Source of the DNA: JAVBSX01 sp051660685 | Lineage (GTDB): Bacteria; Planctomycetota; Planctomycetia; Pirellulales; Thermoguttaceae | Assembly (NCBI GenBank): GCA_051660685.1 | Contig: JBOFQB010000078.1 | Location: 1 to 49,992 of the forward strand | Reading direction: 5' to 3' | DNA: 49,992 nt | Shown here: positions 1 through 8,361 of the stretch, piece by piece | Layout: each line of letters starts with the position of its first letter | Position numbering within the stretch: the first letter of the stretch is position 1 | Made by a program: the position numbers and the translations under genes | Notes under the pieces: generated by a model | The model's database searches: none | What the model was told of the DNA's origin: nothing | What the model saw: the letters and a program-made list of their open reading frames with translations, nothing else

Positions 1-69
1 GGCGATGCGTTCGAGCAATTTTTTGACGAGAGCTTCGAGTTCGGCGATACGTTTATCTTTGGCATCCAT
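1..69 (-). CDS. Probable IS66-family transposase, N-terminal fragment (cut by window edge)
   Basis: Only the first 23 codons are inside the window. They start at an ATG and read MDAKDKRIAELEALVKKL, followed by LERIA. This is a short heptad-patterned coiled coil of the kind that opens IS66-type TnpC transposases and some related proteins. No terminal inverted repeat is visible on the inner side. The identification rests on the N-terminal coiled coil alone, and any coiled-coil protein could begin this way. Confidence 0.45.
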   Translation of the reverse strand, partial: MDAKDKRIAELEALVKKLLERIA

Positions 70-146
70 AATGACCGCAGTATACGTTTGATACCTCAAT
101 CATGTCAAGACCAATTCAAATTGCCGTGAACGGATACAAGAAAATG

Positions 147-178
147 AACCACAAAAGACACTAAAAGCACGAAAGAAG
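147..178. repeat. CACGAA-type dispersed repeat
   Basis: An ACCACAAAAGACACTAAAAG-type run with units of about 10-11 bp (ACCACAAAAG / ACACTAAAAG / CACGAAAG). It lies between the transposase fragment and trkH. The same pattern recurs at 7485-7513 and, as an inverted pair, at 44201-44272. Confidence 0.5.
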
Positions 179-220
179 ACAACATCGGTTTGTTCTTTTG
201 GGGAGGAAGAATGACCGATG

Positions 221-2173
221 TTAATGTTTACGCCAAAAAGCAGGATGAAAGAGAGCTAAGACGGCAAACATTTCCAAACGTCCGAGCATCATCAGAAAAA
301 CAAAGTACAACTTCGTCGGTTCCGAAAAACCGCCGTAATTCTGTCTCGCTCCAATCACCCCAAATCCCGGTCCCACATTACCAACCGTTGCTAACACGCA
401 AGAACCGACATCGACCAGTTTACTCTGACTGTCTAGGTTTTTGTTCACCCAATGTTGCGTTGGTTCTAATGCAAGAACCAGCATAATAGAAAGAGCGATG
501 ATGACGACGACTAGGAAAAGGTAAACGAGGACGGAATAGGCGGAATCCTTTTCAATGACTTTCCCGGATACTTTGAGCGAGCGGACGAGATTGGGGCGGA
601 AAGAACTTTCAATCGCTTGTTTCATCACTTTCCAACCAATAACGACCCGAATAATTTTGACACCTCCTGCTGTACTTCCCGCACAACCGCCGAAAATCAT
701 CAGGAGAATGATGATCCAACGTGAGAGACCATTCCATTTTTCAAACTCGTCCGTACAAAATCCGGTCGTCGTGATAATGGAAACAACTTGAAATGAGGTG
801 TCCCGAATCGCGTAGTACCAAGAAACCGCAAATTTGGGATCCGCCGATTCGAGGTCGTCCGACTGGAGTTCGGGAATATTGAGTACGGCAAAATTATTCT
901 CCTCATTTGCCCCCTCTATAGTGGAATCGGTTGACGACTCTATTGAAGAATCCGTTGAAGAATCCGCCATAATCGACGAATCATTCCCCAAAGAAGAATC
1001 CCTCAGAAGGTTTGTCGCCGAAGAATCATTCGAAGAAACCGTCCTTTCGGAATTCCCCTCTGTTTCGGAACTCTCTGTCCAATCGGGTACAAGGTCCACT
1101 TGCGAATGATCGCCCGAATCCAGACCGCTGAAATCGGGCGGAACTTCCTCGTTTTTTTCCTCAATAATCGGAGCAATCGAACGAATCGGGCCCCGAATAG
1201 GATAGTCGGATGTCCCAAAATTTGTGAAATCATGGTTCCACATTCCAAAAAGGACAATCAGTGTAATCGAAGTGAGAATAATTCCTGTGTAAACCTTCCA
1301 TTCTGTATTCCCAAAAAGTTGGCCCGGTCGTCCCCAAACAGCCGCATGAATCAGAAAAAAACTGCAACCGCCTAAAAACATGAACAGAATAAACGTCCAT
1401 TCAATCCAATCCGCATTCAAATTGGATTCGGCTGCAAAATAACCAACACTTGCATTGTGAGTGCTAAATCCCCCTGTTGAAATGGTTGCAAAAGAATGAC
1501 AGATTGCATCAAAAGGGGTTAATCCTTCAATTAACAGGAGAATGATCAGAATCACATTGAGCGACAGATACACCGAACAAACCGTCGTTGCTGTTTGTCT
1601 CATCCTCGTCGGAGTGTTCGATGATCGCGGTCCCGTCATTTCCGCTTTCATCATTGCTTTTCCGGTCAATCCCTGTCCGAGAATTGCGACAAACAGAACC
1701 ATGATCCCCATTCCGCCCAAAAAATGGGTTGTACTTCGCCAAAAAAGAATACAGCGGGGGACCATTTGGGGTTTTTCCAATTCCGAAAGAACCGTTGCTC
1801 CTGTCGTACTAAAACCGGATTGGGATTCAAAACAGCAATCCAGAAAACTCATACGAACATCGACTGCACGTTGAACACCGCCAAAAAGATAAGGGAGTCC
1901 GCCAAGAACGGTTGCCAAAACCCAACTGAGACCGACAACCGCTAATGCTTCTTTGCGAAAGAGTTGCCCTTTTGCATCTCGTCCATACATACAAAGAGCA
2001 ATTCCAACCGCAAGACAAACAATCATTGCGGCGATCAATCCAAAAACACCCTGTTTTTCAACCGCCCAGTTCCCCCCAAAAAGGGAGGTACTCCAGGGAA
2101 CACTGAAAATCATGGATGCTCCGAGCAAAAAAGCGATGATTCCGAGCAACCAAGAAACCAAACGAATGTTCAT
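221..2173 (-). CDS. trkH: TrkH/KtrB-family potassium uptake channel subunit with a Ser/Asp-rich insertion
   Basis: Inner-membrane K+ translocating subunit of a Trk/Ktr system. Four pore-loop motifs are visible in order: SGFSTTGAT (about residue 119), ATISTGGFST (about 229), TTTGFCTDEF (about 468) and VGNVGPGFG (about 597). The C-terminal end GRLEMFAVLALFHPAFW is typical of TrkH. Its 650 residues exceed the usual 480-500 because residues about 325-445 (bases 839-1201) form a hydrophilic loop. Its middle is DSS-rich (SSTDSS, ESSTDSTIE). The loop lies between the second and third pore repeats, after a hydrophobic segment ending near residue 312. No TrkA/KtrA regulatory subunit is adjacent. There is no clear Shine-Dalgarno before the ATG. 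Confidence 0.93.
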   Translation of the reverse strand: MNIRLVSWLLGIIAFLLGASMIFSVPWSTSLFGGNWAVEKQGVFGLIAAMIVCLAVGIALCMYGRDAKGQLFRKEALAVVGLSWVLATVLGGLPYLFGGVQRAVDVRMSFLDCCFESQSGFSTTGATVLSELEKPQMVPRCILFWRSTTHFLGGMGIMVLFVAILGQGLTGKAMMKAEMTGPRSSNTPTRMRQTATTVCSVYLSLNVILIILLLIEGLTPFDAICHSFATISTGGFSTHNASVGYFAAESNLNADWIEWTFILFMFLGGCSFFLIHAAVWGRPGQLFGNTEWKVYTGIILTSITLIVLFGMWNHDFTNFGTSDYPIRGPIRSIAPIIEEKNEEVPPDFSGLDSGDHSQVDLVPDWTESSETEGNSERTVSSNDSSATNLLRDSSLGNDSSIMADSSTDSSIESSTDSTIEGANEENNFAVLNIPELQSDDLESADPKFAVSWYYAIRDTSFQVVSIITTTGFCTDEFEKWNGLSRWIIILLMIFGGCAGSTAGGVKIIRVVIGWKVMKQAIESSFRPNLVRSLKVSGKVIEKDSAYSVLVYLFLVVVIIALSIMLVLALEPTQHWVNKNLDSQSKLVDVGSCVLATVGNVGPGFGVIGARQNYGGFSEPTKLYFVFLMMLGRLEMFAVLALFHPAFWRKH

Positions 2174-2315
2174 TGTACGATTTTAGTGCTTTGTCGGTAT
2201 TTAGTTCTGGAATTGGTGATTCGTCTTCAATTCTAAAAACTTTCAATGAGACTATTGCATGAGAGTACCAGCATTTACGACTTTTTTGCGGTCACATTAG
2301 CGACTTCTTTCCCCC

Positions 2316-2476
2316 AGTCCCGTCGGGACTGTCGATTGGTAGTAGGACGATTGTAAGATAAATCCAAACCCCGTCGGGGTTTCAGAATGGTCACTTTGAA
2401 CAATTTGTGGAACCCCGACGGGGTTCAAAATCATTTTTTCCGTCGTCTCTACCATTCGACAACTCCTGACGGAGTT
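2316..2476. repeat. Cluster of four related short palindromes in a 490-bp intergenic region
   Basis: The gap 2174-2661 holds no convincing gene. It contains AGTCCCGTCGGGACT (2316-2330), AAACCCCGTCGGGGTTT (2366-2382), GAACCCCGACGGGGTTC (2410-2426) and AACTCCTGACGGAGTT (2461-2476), spaced 44-51 bp apart. All share a C-rich arm, a GTC/GAC centre and a G-rich arm. They look like REP-type elements. Bases 2625-2660 add a pyrimidine-rich CCCTATTCCCC run. Confidence 0.75.
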
Positions 2477-2661
2477 GCGGAACTGAATCAACAAATTCCG
2501 TTGTTGTGAACTGGTTTAATGTACACCATTTGAGAATCTGTCTAATTGGATTGAGAATGAAAAATGAAAAAAGACGGAATCTTGACGCATGATCGGTCCT
2601 ATTGCGGCAAAGTGAGAAATACTCTCCCCAATCCCCTACTCCCTATTCCCCAATCTCCCGG

Positions 2662-3507
2662 TTAAAAATCATCCGGCAGTCGTTTGACCTGTTCAAGCGT
2701 GAAAACCGGTCCTTCTTTACAGACATAAACGGGTCCACAATTGCAACGACCGCATTTTCCCAAACCGCAACTCATTCGGTTTTCCAAACTGGTATAAATG
2801 TTTTGCTCACTCATTCCAGCATGAGCGAGAACCGGGAGTGAAAACTTAATCATAATCGGCGGTCCCACAACCAAAGCAGCCGCATTTTCGGCATTGAATG
2901 TTGCTTCTTCAAGAATTTTTGGGACAAAGCCAATTTTCCCTTGCCAATCCGGGGTTTCTCCGCCCGGATCAACCGTCAGCAAAACATCGACATTCGGGTA
3001 TTCGGCCCAACGAGTTAGATCATCTCGAAAAACCAAATCGGCAACCGTCCGAGCACCATAAACGATGCTGATTTTTCCATATTTTTCCCGATTTTCGAGC
3101 GCATACCAGATTGCGCAGCGAATAGGGGGCATTGCGATTCCTCCCCCGACAAACACTAGGTCTTTTCCTTCCCAATCGGACATAGGATACCAATTTCCGT
3201 AAGGACCGCGAAAACCGATTGTATCACCCGGTTCCACCTTCCACATCGCTTCTGTAACCCGACCTGTTTTGCGAAAACAGAATTCAAAATAGTCTTTCCA
3301 GTTGGAACTGGAACAAATGTTAAACGTTGATTCACCAACTCCGAACACGCTGAAAAGGCCGAATTGGCCGACGTGAAAGGAAAAGTTCTTCTGCAACTCT
3401 TCGTCTTTGAAACGAATCCTGACCGATTTCACGTCCGCCGTTTGACGTGTCACCTCGATCACTTCCATAAGGTCCGGCATGTAAATATTCTCTGTCATCT
3501 GCTTCAT
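2662..3507 (-). CDS. FAD/NAD(P)-binding electron-transfer subunit (hydrogenase gamma / FlxA / AsrB-like)
   Basis: Ferredoxin-NAD reductase-type flavoprotein. It has an FAD-binding beta barrel (about residues 10-105, FRGPYGNWYP at 99-108), an NAD(P) fold with VGGGIAMPPIR (120-130), and a C-terminal cysteine cluster C247, C252, C255, C257 and C263 that would hold an iron-sulfur cluster. This layout is that of HydG/ShyC gamma subunits, AsrB and FlxA, which pass electrons from NAD(P)H to hydrogenase or heterodisulfide-reductase-like partners. No partner is adjacent. An MvhD-like subunit lies about 7 kb away at 10714. MTENIY at 3498 is an alternative start. Which complex it serves cannot be told from here. 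Confidence 0.85.
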   Translation of the reverse strand: MKQMTENIYMPDLMEVIEVTRQTADVKSVRIRFKDEELQKNFSFHVGQFGLFSVFGVGESTFNICSSSNWKDYFEFCFRKTGRVTEAMWKVEPGDTIGFRGPYGNWYPMSDWEGKDLVFVGGGIAMPPIRCAIWYALENREKYGKISIVYGARTVADLVFRDDLTRWAEYPNVDVLLTVDPGGETPDWQGKIGFVPKILEEATFNAENAAALVVGPPIMIKFSLPVLAHAGMSEQNIYTSLENRMSCGLGKCGRCNCGPVYVCKEGPVFTLEQVKRLPDDF

Positions 3508-3605
3508 CTGCGTCTTAATTCCACTCTTATCAGCTCTTATCAGCCTGTTGTCTATTGTTGCGTGTGTTGCGTATCAAACCAACTGTTCTAACCGTGTTGT
3601 CCTCG

Positions 3606-4031
3606 CTAAATGTCCCATCTTCCTGTTCCCCCGCTCGTTCCCGGATTTGTCCCCGATTTCGTCAGACCAGCTCGTTCCATAAGGGACTTGGAAAAAATGT
3701 CCGTTTCCAGATGATCGGGGGGGAGAGAGCCGACTGCACCATTTGCTTTAGGATCGTACTCCAGAAGATAAGGGTGATTGGCGATTTCAAACTTGACATT
3801 AGGGTCAATTCGATGATCGAGAACTTTTGCGCCCCCCACTTTAATCCCGTTGGAACTCCCCATATCGACGAGATACCAATAACCGTCTGCGAGGACGAGA
3901 CGACAATGTCGTCCCGACACGTTGGGAAAACGGAGTACGATGTCACAACTTTCTTTGCGACCGATGATGAGTTCTTTTTTCTTGAGCGGAATATCATCAC
4001 CGCCTCCTAAAGGGATCATTGTTCCAAACAT
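3606..4031 (-). CDS. FHA-domain protein
   Basis: A small (141 aa) phosphothreonine-recognition protein made of one forkhead-associated domain. Core FHA residues are visible: IGRKESCDIVL, VSGRHCRL and DMGSSNGIKVGG. The reading frame extends upstream to a TTG at 4043. The ATG at 4031 gives the start MFGTMIPLGGGDDIPL, which matches the usual N-terminus of planctomycetal FHA proteins, so it is preferred. The tail is Gly/Thr/Ser-rich and probably disordered. No kinase or phosphatase is adjacent, so the phosphopeptide partner is unknown. Confidence 0.85.
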   Translation of the reverse strand: MFGTMIPLGGGDDIPLKKKELIIGRKESCDIVLRFPNVSGRHCRLVLADGYWYLVDMGSSNGIKVGGAKVLDHRIDPNVKFEIANHPYLLEYDPKANGAVGSLPPDHLETDIFSKSLMERAGLTKSGTNPGTSGGTGRWDI

Positions 4032-4244
4032 CTGGTCAATCAACGAAAAAAAGGACTAAAAAAGGACAATAAGCGAGGAGGGATAAGGGAAGGACAGGGA
4101 AAAGTCGAACACAAAACGCAAGCCGGGGAAAACAAGGGAGTACAAAGCGGCCTCATTTTACTCAAATTTCACGCAACGTGCAACCGCCTGTCTGCGCAAA
4201 CTTCAAACTTTGCAATGTTGCGACACTTTCAAGGTGCAGGACGC

Positions 4245-4272
4245 TTTACGCGATTGAGAAAAATGCTAGAAT
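4245..4272 (+). promoter_or_regulatory. Candidate sigma70-type promoter for leuA
   Basis: TTTACG (4245-4250), a 16-bp spacer and TAGAAT (4267-4272) lie about 70 bp before the leuA ATG. The same TAGAAT -10 with a 16-bp spacer precedes tRNA-Ala. The region 4044-4340 between the divergent FHA and leuA genes otherwise shows no leader peptide or attenuator. Confidence 0.45.
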
Positions 4273-4340
4273 GAACCGGATTGACCTTTTGCCCTTGTTT
4301 GCTTCATTTGTTCGCCTTTCATTCGGTTTCTTCAGCAATA

Positions 4341-5879
4341 ATGTCCAGTTCTATGACTCGGGAAATAACGATTTTTGACACCACTTTGCGAGATGGGGAA
4401 CAATCCCCGGGCGCAAGCATGAACCTCCATGAAAAACTTGAAGTTGCAGCTGCACTCGCCGAACTGGGGGTCAACGTCATTGAAGCAGGTTTCCCCATTT
4501 CCTCTCCGGGTGATTTTGAGTCCGTCCGCGAAGTCGCCAAAGTCGTCCGCGACACCTCCGTTTGCGCTCTTGCCCGTTGTCGAGACGCCGATATTGATTG
4601 CGCTTGGGACGCCCTGAAATACGCGGAAAAACCTCGTATTCACATTTTTTTGGCGACAAGCGCAATTCACAGAGAGCATAAATTGCGCAAATCGCAAGAT
4701 GAAATCATCGCTCTCGCTGTTGAAGGGGTCAAACGAGGTAAAAAACTCTGCCCCGACATCGAGTTCTCGGCTGAAGATGCAGCCCGAACCGAAATCGATT
4801 TTCTCTGTCGCGTCGTTCAAGCCGTTATTGAAGCAGGTGCAACAACCGTCAACATCCCGGATACTGTCGGATATACGACCCCAACCGAGATGTATAACCG
4901 AATTGATGCGTTGAAGAAGCGGGTTCCAAACATTGATCGAACAATTTTGAGCGTTCATTGTCACAACGACCTCGGTATGGCAGTTGCAAACAGTCTTTCC
5001 GCCGTCTTAGCAGGAGCCGGTCAAATCGAATGTTGCATTAACGGTTTGGGAGAACGAGCCGGAAATTGCGCCCTTGAAGAGGTTGTTATGGCGCTGAAGA
5101 CTCGAAATGACCTTTTTCAGGCAAACACGCGAATTCAGACCCCGCGTTTGGTCCCGGTCAGTCGTTTGGTTTCCACAATTACCGGTTTGAAAGTTCCGCG
5201 TAATAAAGCGATTGTCGGCCAAAATGCGTTTGCTCACGAATCGGGCATACATCAGGACGGGATGTTGAAGAATCCGACGACGTATGAGATCATGCGACCT
5301 GAAGATGTTGGGTTTCAAAAGAGCGATTTGGTTTTGGGCAAACATAGTGGTCGTGCAGCACTTGCGGATCGAGCCAGATTTCTTGGATATGAACTGAATG
5401 TCCAACAATTGGACACGCTTTTTGAGGAGTTTAAGGTCCTTGCGGATCGTAAGAAGCAGCTTTTTGACGCGGATTTGCGAGCAATCATTGAGCAAAGGAT
5501 ACAGGTTCAAGGACTTGCAGCCCGGGAAAAGCAGGAATGGTCGTTCCTCGGTTACGATTTGGTTTGCCGAAATGACAAATCTCCCGTTATGACCGTGTTT
5601 TTACAATGCGGGGATTGCAAGTCGGAACAGACCGTCGAGGAGGGAGATGGTCCGATTGACGGACTTTTTCTTGCAATCAAGCGGGGGACTGGAATTGACA
5701 TGACACTCAAGGAGTACAATGTCCAAAGTGTCTCAACGGGCGAAGATGCTCAAGGAGAAGTTTCTGTCCTGATTGAATCAAAGGGTTCGGTTTTTCGCGG
5801 ACAGGGAGTGTCAACGGACATTATAGGGGGGACGGGGGACGCTTTGATGAGTGCAATTAACCGTCTGTTAAGATCATAG
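4341..5879 (+). CDS. leuA: 2-isopropylmalate synthase
   Basis: First committed enzyme of leucine synthesis: condenses acetyl-CoA with 2-oxoisovalerate. The TIM-barrel catalytic domain starts with DTTLRDGEQSPGASM and carries the metal-binding HCHNDLGMAVANS near residues 208-220 and NGLGERAGN. AHESGIHQDG in the linker and a C-terminal allosteric LeuA domain (about 380-512) follow. At 512 aa it has full LeuA length. The frame opens at 4281, but the ATG at 4341 gives the standard family start. It converges on the umuC-like gene with a 7-bp gap. No other leu genes are in the window. Confidence 0.95.
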   Translation: MSSSMTREITIFDTTLRDGEQSPGASMNLHEKLEVAAALAELGVNVIEAGFPISSPGDFESVREVAKVVRDTSVCALARCRDADIDCAWDALKYAEKPRIHIFLATSAIHREHKLRKSQDEIIALAVEGVKRGKKLCPDIEFSAEDAARTEIDFLCRVVQAVIEAGATTVNIPDTVGYTTPTEMYNRIDALKKRVPNIDRTILSVHCHNDLGMAVANSLSAVLAGAGQIECCINGLGERAGNCALEEVVMALKTRNDLFQANTRIQTPRLVPVSRLVSTITGLKVPRNKAIVGQNAFAHESGIHQDGMLKNPTTYEIMRPEDVGFQKSDLVLGKHSGRAALADRARFLGYELNVQQLDTLFEEFKVLADRKKQLFDADLRAIIEQRIQVQGLAAREKQEWSFLGYDLVCRNDKSPVMTVFLQCGDCKSEQTVEEGDGPIDGLFLAIKRGTGIDMTLKEYNVQSVSTGEDAQGEVSVLIESKGSVFRGQGVSTDIIGGTGDALMSAINRLLRS

Positions 5880-5886
5880 GTTGATG

Positions 5887-7317
5887 TTATTTGGCTTTAA
5901 CGAGAGGAATTTCGCCCCAAAAGGTTGTGTAAGCCGGACTGGAGTATTCAAACGAACCCCGCCATTTTTGTGTGGTCCCTTGTGAACCAAAAAACAATGT
6001 CCCCTTGCCGTATTGCCGATTGATTTCGTCAACCGATTGGATCAACCGTTCGTCCCGCTCCCTGATTGCCGGGTCTTTATCGTCCCTTTCAAACAGCATC
6101 CCTTGCGATTTCATTGCCCTTGCATTTCGTAAGTCAAGCAACATGACCATTGCTTTTTTGTAGGGTGTATCAGGTCGGTATAAAGCCCGCAATAGTTCTA
6201 GGGACGAACGAATCACGTCCGTCGTTTGCGAGGTTGGGGTTGCAAAACCAATTGCCCGACCTTCTGAAAGATAGGTTCCGTTGAATCGACTCGTGTTCAA
6301 ATGTACATAGACGGCAGATGCAACGGTTCCGTCCTCTCTTGCCTTTTCGCTCGCTCGTGCTGCAAAAGTCGCAACTGCTTCTGAAAGAGTGGTATAATCA
6401 TCAACAGGTTCGTGAAAGGAGCGGGAAACCTGAATCGTCTTGCGAGGTGTTGGTGTATTCTGCACATCCAGACAACATTCGCCGTTGAGTTCCCGAACCA
6501 ATTGTTCTTGGACGATACTGAATTCCTTGCGAATCCAAAGAGGGTCAATCTGGGCCAAATCCCGGGCTGTTCGGATTCCCAATCGCTGCATTTTTGGGGC
6601 GAGATGACGACCGATTCCCCAAACATCGGCGATACTGAGACGGGCAAGAGCCGCATTTCGTTCGTCAAGGTCAATCAAACAGCAAACCCCCTGCTTTTTT
6701 TTGGCGAGGTCATTCGCAACCTTTGCAAGGGTTTTGGTTGGACCGATTCCAAAAGAAACCGGAATACCGGTCCATTTTTTGACCGTTTGGACAACGTTGG
6801 ACATGAAACGGTCGACAGTTGGACTGTCAATTGTTGGTTGGTCCGATTTTTTGCGGTCAAGAACAGAACTGATTTCTCCCAAACCCGTTAAGCCCGGATT
6901 GGTTAAGCCCAAATTCGTCGAATCTAAACCGGTCGAATCTAAATTGGTTGAATCTAAATTGGTCAAATCCAAACCGGTCAAATCGAGAAATGCTTCGTCT
7001 ATGGAATATAGCTCGACATGAGGGGTCCAATGATGCAGCATTTGCATGACCCGACTGCTGAGATCACCATAGAGACGGTAATTCGACGAAAAAACGACGA
7101 GCTGGTTGTACCGAATGAACCGTTTCAGCTTGAAAAAGGGTTCCCCCATTTTAATTCCAAGCTGTTTCGCCTCTAAAGATCGGGCAATCACAACTCCGTC
7201 ATTATTAGAGAGAACAACAACCGGTTGTCCTGCAAGATCAGGTCGGAACAGTTTTTCGCAAGACGCAAAAAAACTGTTGCAATCGAGCAAACCAAAAAGT
7301 TTGACGGAATCAGTCAT
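5887..7317 (-). CDS. umuC: Y-family DNA polymerase, UmuC-like, with a 5-residue repeat expansion
   Basis: Translesion DNA polymerase of the UmuC type. Palm/finger motifs are intact: LLDCNSFFASCEKLF (catalytic D12), YSIDEAFLDLTG (D107, E108), FGIGPTKTLAKVAN and the helix-hairpin DVWGIG. A C-terminal little-finger/UmuC domain follows. Directly after SIDEAFLDLTG, residues about 114-148 consist of LDSTN/LDLTN/LGLTN-type pentapeptides encoded by degenerate 15-bp units (bases 6874-6978). At 476 aa it is about 50 longer than E. coli UmuC. No umuD/lexA-like gene is adjacent. Confidence 0.92.
   Translation of the reverse strand: MTDSVKLFGLLDCNSFFASCEKLFRPDLAGQPVVVLSNNDGVVIARSLEAKQLGIKMGEPFFKLKRFIRYNQLVVFSSNYRLYGDLSSRVMQMLHHWTPHVELYSIDEAFLDLTGLDLTNLDSTNLDSTGLDSTNLGLTNPGLTGLGEISSVLDRKKSDQPTIDSPTVDRFMSNVVQTVKKWTGIPVSFGIGPTKTLAKVANDLAKKKQGVCCLIDLDERNAALARLSIADVWGIGRHLAPKMQRLGIRTARDLAQIDPLWIRKEFSIVQEQLVRELNGECCLDVQNTPTPRKTIQVSRSFHEPVDDYTTLSEAVATFAARASEKAREDGTVASAVYVHLNTSRFNGTYLSEGRAIGFATPTSQTTDVIRSSLELLRALYRPDTPYKKAMVMLLDLRNARAMKSQGMLFERDDKDPAIRERDERLIQSVDEINRQYGKGTLFFGSQGTTQKWRGSFEYSSPAYTTFWGEIPLVKAK
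6874..6978. repeat. 15-bp degenerate tandem repeat inside umuC
   Basis: About seven units of roughly 15 bp (consensus on + strand near AAATTGGTCGAATCT) keep the umuC frame and encode LDSTN/LDLTG-like pentapeptides. The units differ mainly in synonymous or conservative positions, so the array is old enough to have drifted. Confidence 0.8.
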
Positions 7318-7328
7318 TTGGTCAAAAC

Positions 7329-7357
7329 ATTATCGGGTCAAAAGCACTATAGGGCAA
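7329..7357 (-). promoter_or_regulatory. Candidate umuC promoter with GGTCAAAA direct repeats
   Basis: On the minus strand TTGCCC, a 17-bp spacer and GATAAT lie just before the umuC ATG, leaving a very short leader. GGTCAAAA occurs at about 7319, 7336 and 7403 on the plus strand. Such repeats could be an operator, but no known LexA box is recognisable. Confidence 0.35.
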
Positions 7358-7484
7358 AAACAGGAGCCGGAAAAGGGAACGAAAGTCAATGTAAACCGAG
7401 CAGGTCAAAAGTCAAGTGAACCGTGTTGCCTAAATCAACCAGTCTGCTAACAAGTTTTGCGAAAAGGGGCAATTTTCATTTTTG

Positions 7485-7513
7485 AACCACGAAAATCACA
7501 AAAGTCACGAAAA
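7485..7513. repeat. CACGAA-type dispersed repeat
   Basis: ACCACGAAAATCACAAAAGT followed by CACGAAAA: three units of 9-10 bp in the gap 7318-8001. It belongs to the same family as 147-178 and 44201-44272. An overlapping ORF (7457-7831) encodes only this repeat plus low-quality sequence and is not taken as a gene. Confidence 0.5.
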
Positions 7514-7750
7514 CCTTACAAAATAGACTTGTTCGGCAACCGGTTGGAATACGCAAAAAATCTAACTGTTCTTCCAAAAATGTATTCAGTTGAGAAAATA
7601 GGTCAAATAATTCTGAGTTCTCGCACAAGTCGACTTTCAACCTCCTCCCTTTTTTCCTTTACGTCCGACTTAGGCCGGGATAAGTACCCCCTATTCCCCA
7701 AAAATTTCCCAAAAACAACTTTGCCGTTCTCTTGTTTGCGCGGTCATCTC

Positions 7751-7778
7751 TGGACAATTTGTTGTTGGGGTTTATACT
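7751..7778 (+). promoter_or_regulatory. Candidate sigma70-type promoter of an intergenic transcript
   Basis: TGGACA (7751-7756), a 16-bp spacer and TATACT (7773-7778), each one mismatch from consensus. Transcription would start near 7785 and run into the hairpin-rich segment upstream of the FmdB-like gene. Confidence 0.5.
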
Positions 7779-7784
7779 GTGTTG

Positions 7785-7899
7785 GTGTTCGTTGCTTGTG
7801 TCGAGAACAACGGCGTGCAAGACAATGTTGAAAGAGACGCAATACAGTGTATTGTATCTCAAGAGGAAACAGGTTGCTCTTAACGGAGCTGTTTTTTTT
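7785..7899 (+). ncRNA. Candidate small RNA or attenuated leader
   Basis: Between a good promoter and a terminator-like end lie about 115 nt with no convincing ORF but clear pairing. TTGCTTG (7792-7798) can pair with CAAGACAA. CAATACAGTGTATTG is a 6-7 bp hairpin. AACAG...CTC pairs with GAG...CTGTT (7868-7893) and runs into eight T (7892-7899). A second helix, AAGAG (7861-7865) with CTCTT (7877-7881), would compete with the terminator stem, as in attenuators. It does not match SRP RNA, 6S, tmRNA or RNase P RNA as far as can be seen by eye. Confidence 0.35.
7868..7899 (+). terminator. Terminator-like hairpin with T-run
   Basis: AACAG + CTC on the left arm and GAG + CTGTT on the right arm with a small internal bulge, followed by T8. 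It lies 100 bp upstream of the FmdB-like gene, so it could end the small RNA or act as an attenuator for 8002. Confidence 0.45.
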
Positions 7900-8001
7900 A
7901 GGGGGACGTTTAACCCGGGGTTGTGGTCGCTTACGCTAACAGGACTACAGAAGAACATCACAAATTAGGTTTTGGCGGAATACTTCCGTTTTGAATGACA
8001 G

Positions 8002-8361
8002 ATGCCGACTTACGATTATCAATGTGCTGCTTGTCAACATACCTTTGAGCAGTTTCAATCCATAAAAGATGCGCCCTTGACGCTTTGCCCTCTTTGTAAA
8101 AAAAAGAAATTACACCGTTTGATTAGCGGGGGTGCTGCAATCGTGTTCAAAGGAAGTGGTTTTTATCAGACGGACTATAGGAGTGAGTCGTATAAGAAAG
8201 GGGCAGAAGCGTCCAAAAAACATAAGGAGCAGTCCTCTCAATCGGTCCAATCTTCAGAATCGAACACGAACCCCAAGTCGACCACAGAATCGGGGTCCTC
8301 CTCCAATTCGTCCAAGACAACGACTACAAAAGAATCCTCAAAAAAAGGGAAGGACAGATGA
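8002..8361 (+). CDS. FmdB-family zinc-ribbon protein with Ser/Lys-rich tail
   Basis: Short putative regulatory protein. The N-terminal zinc ribbon has two Cys pairs (CAAC at residues 8-11 and CPLC at about 31-34) in the typical MPTYDYQC...FEQFQSI context, followed by RLISGG and FKGSGFYQTDY, all hallmarks of FmdB proteins. Residues about 75-119 are a low-complexity Ser/Thr/Lys tail. Its stop overlaps the next start in an ATGA, so the two genes are translationally coupled. FmdB was first described as a formamidase regulator, but its biochemical role is not settled. Confidence 0.9.
   Translation: MPTYDYQCAACQHTFEQFQSIKDAPLTLCPLCKKKKLHRLISGGAAIVFKGSGFYQTDYRSESYKKGAEASKKHKEQSSQSVQSSESNTNPKSTTESGSSSNSSKTTTTKESSKKGKDR

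Noticed and set aside
221..2173. Many long open frames antisense to trkH and other real genes (for example 834-1109, 1100-1375)
   Set aside because: They follow the codon pattern of the conserved gene on the other strand and show no conserved motifs.
2316..2476. CRISPR-like spacing of short palindromes
   Set aside because: Units are 15-17 bp, differ from each other, are not in constant repeat-spacer form, and no cas gene is near.
7457..7831. Open reading frame of 124 codons between umuC and the FmdB-like gene
   Set aside because: It is built on CACGAA repeat DNA, has no ribosome binding site or recognisable protein features, and overlaps the candidate promoter/RNA.
7732..7968. 78-codon open frame with a hydrophobic start
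   Set aside because: It runs through the promoter, hairpins and T8 terminator of the candidate small RNA and has no start support.
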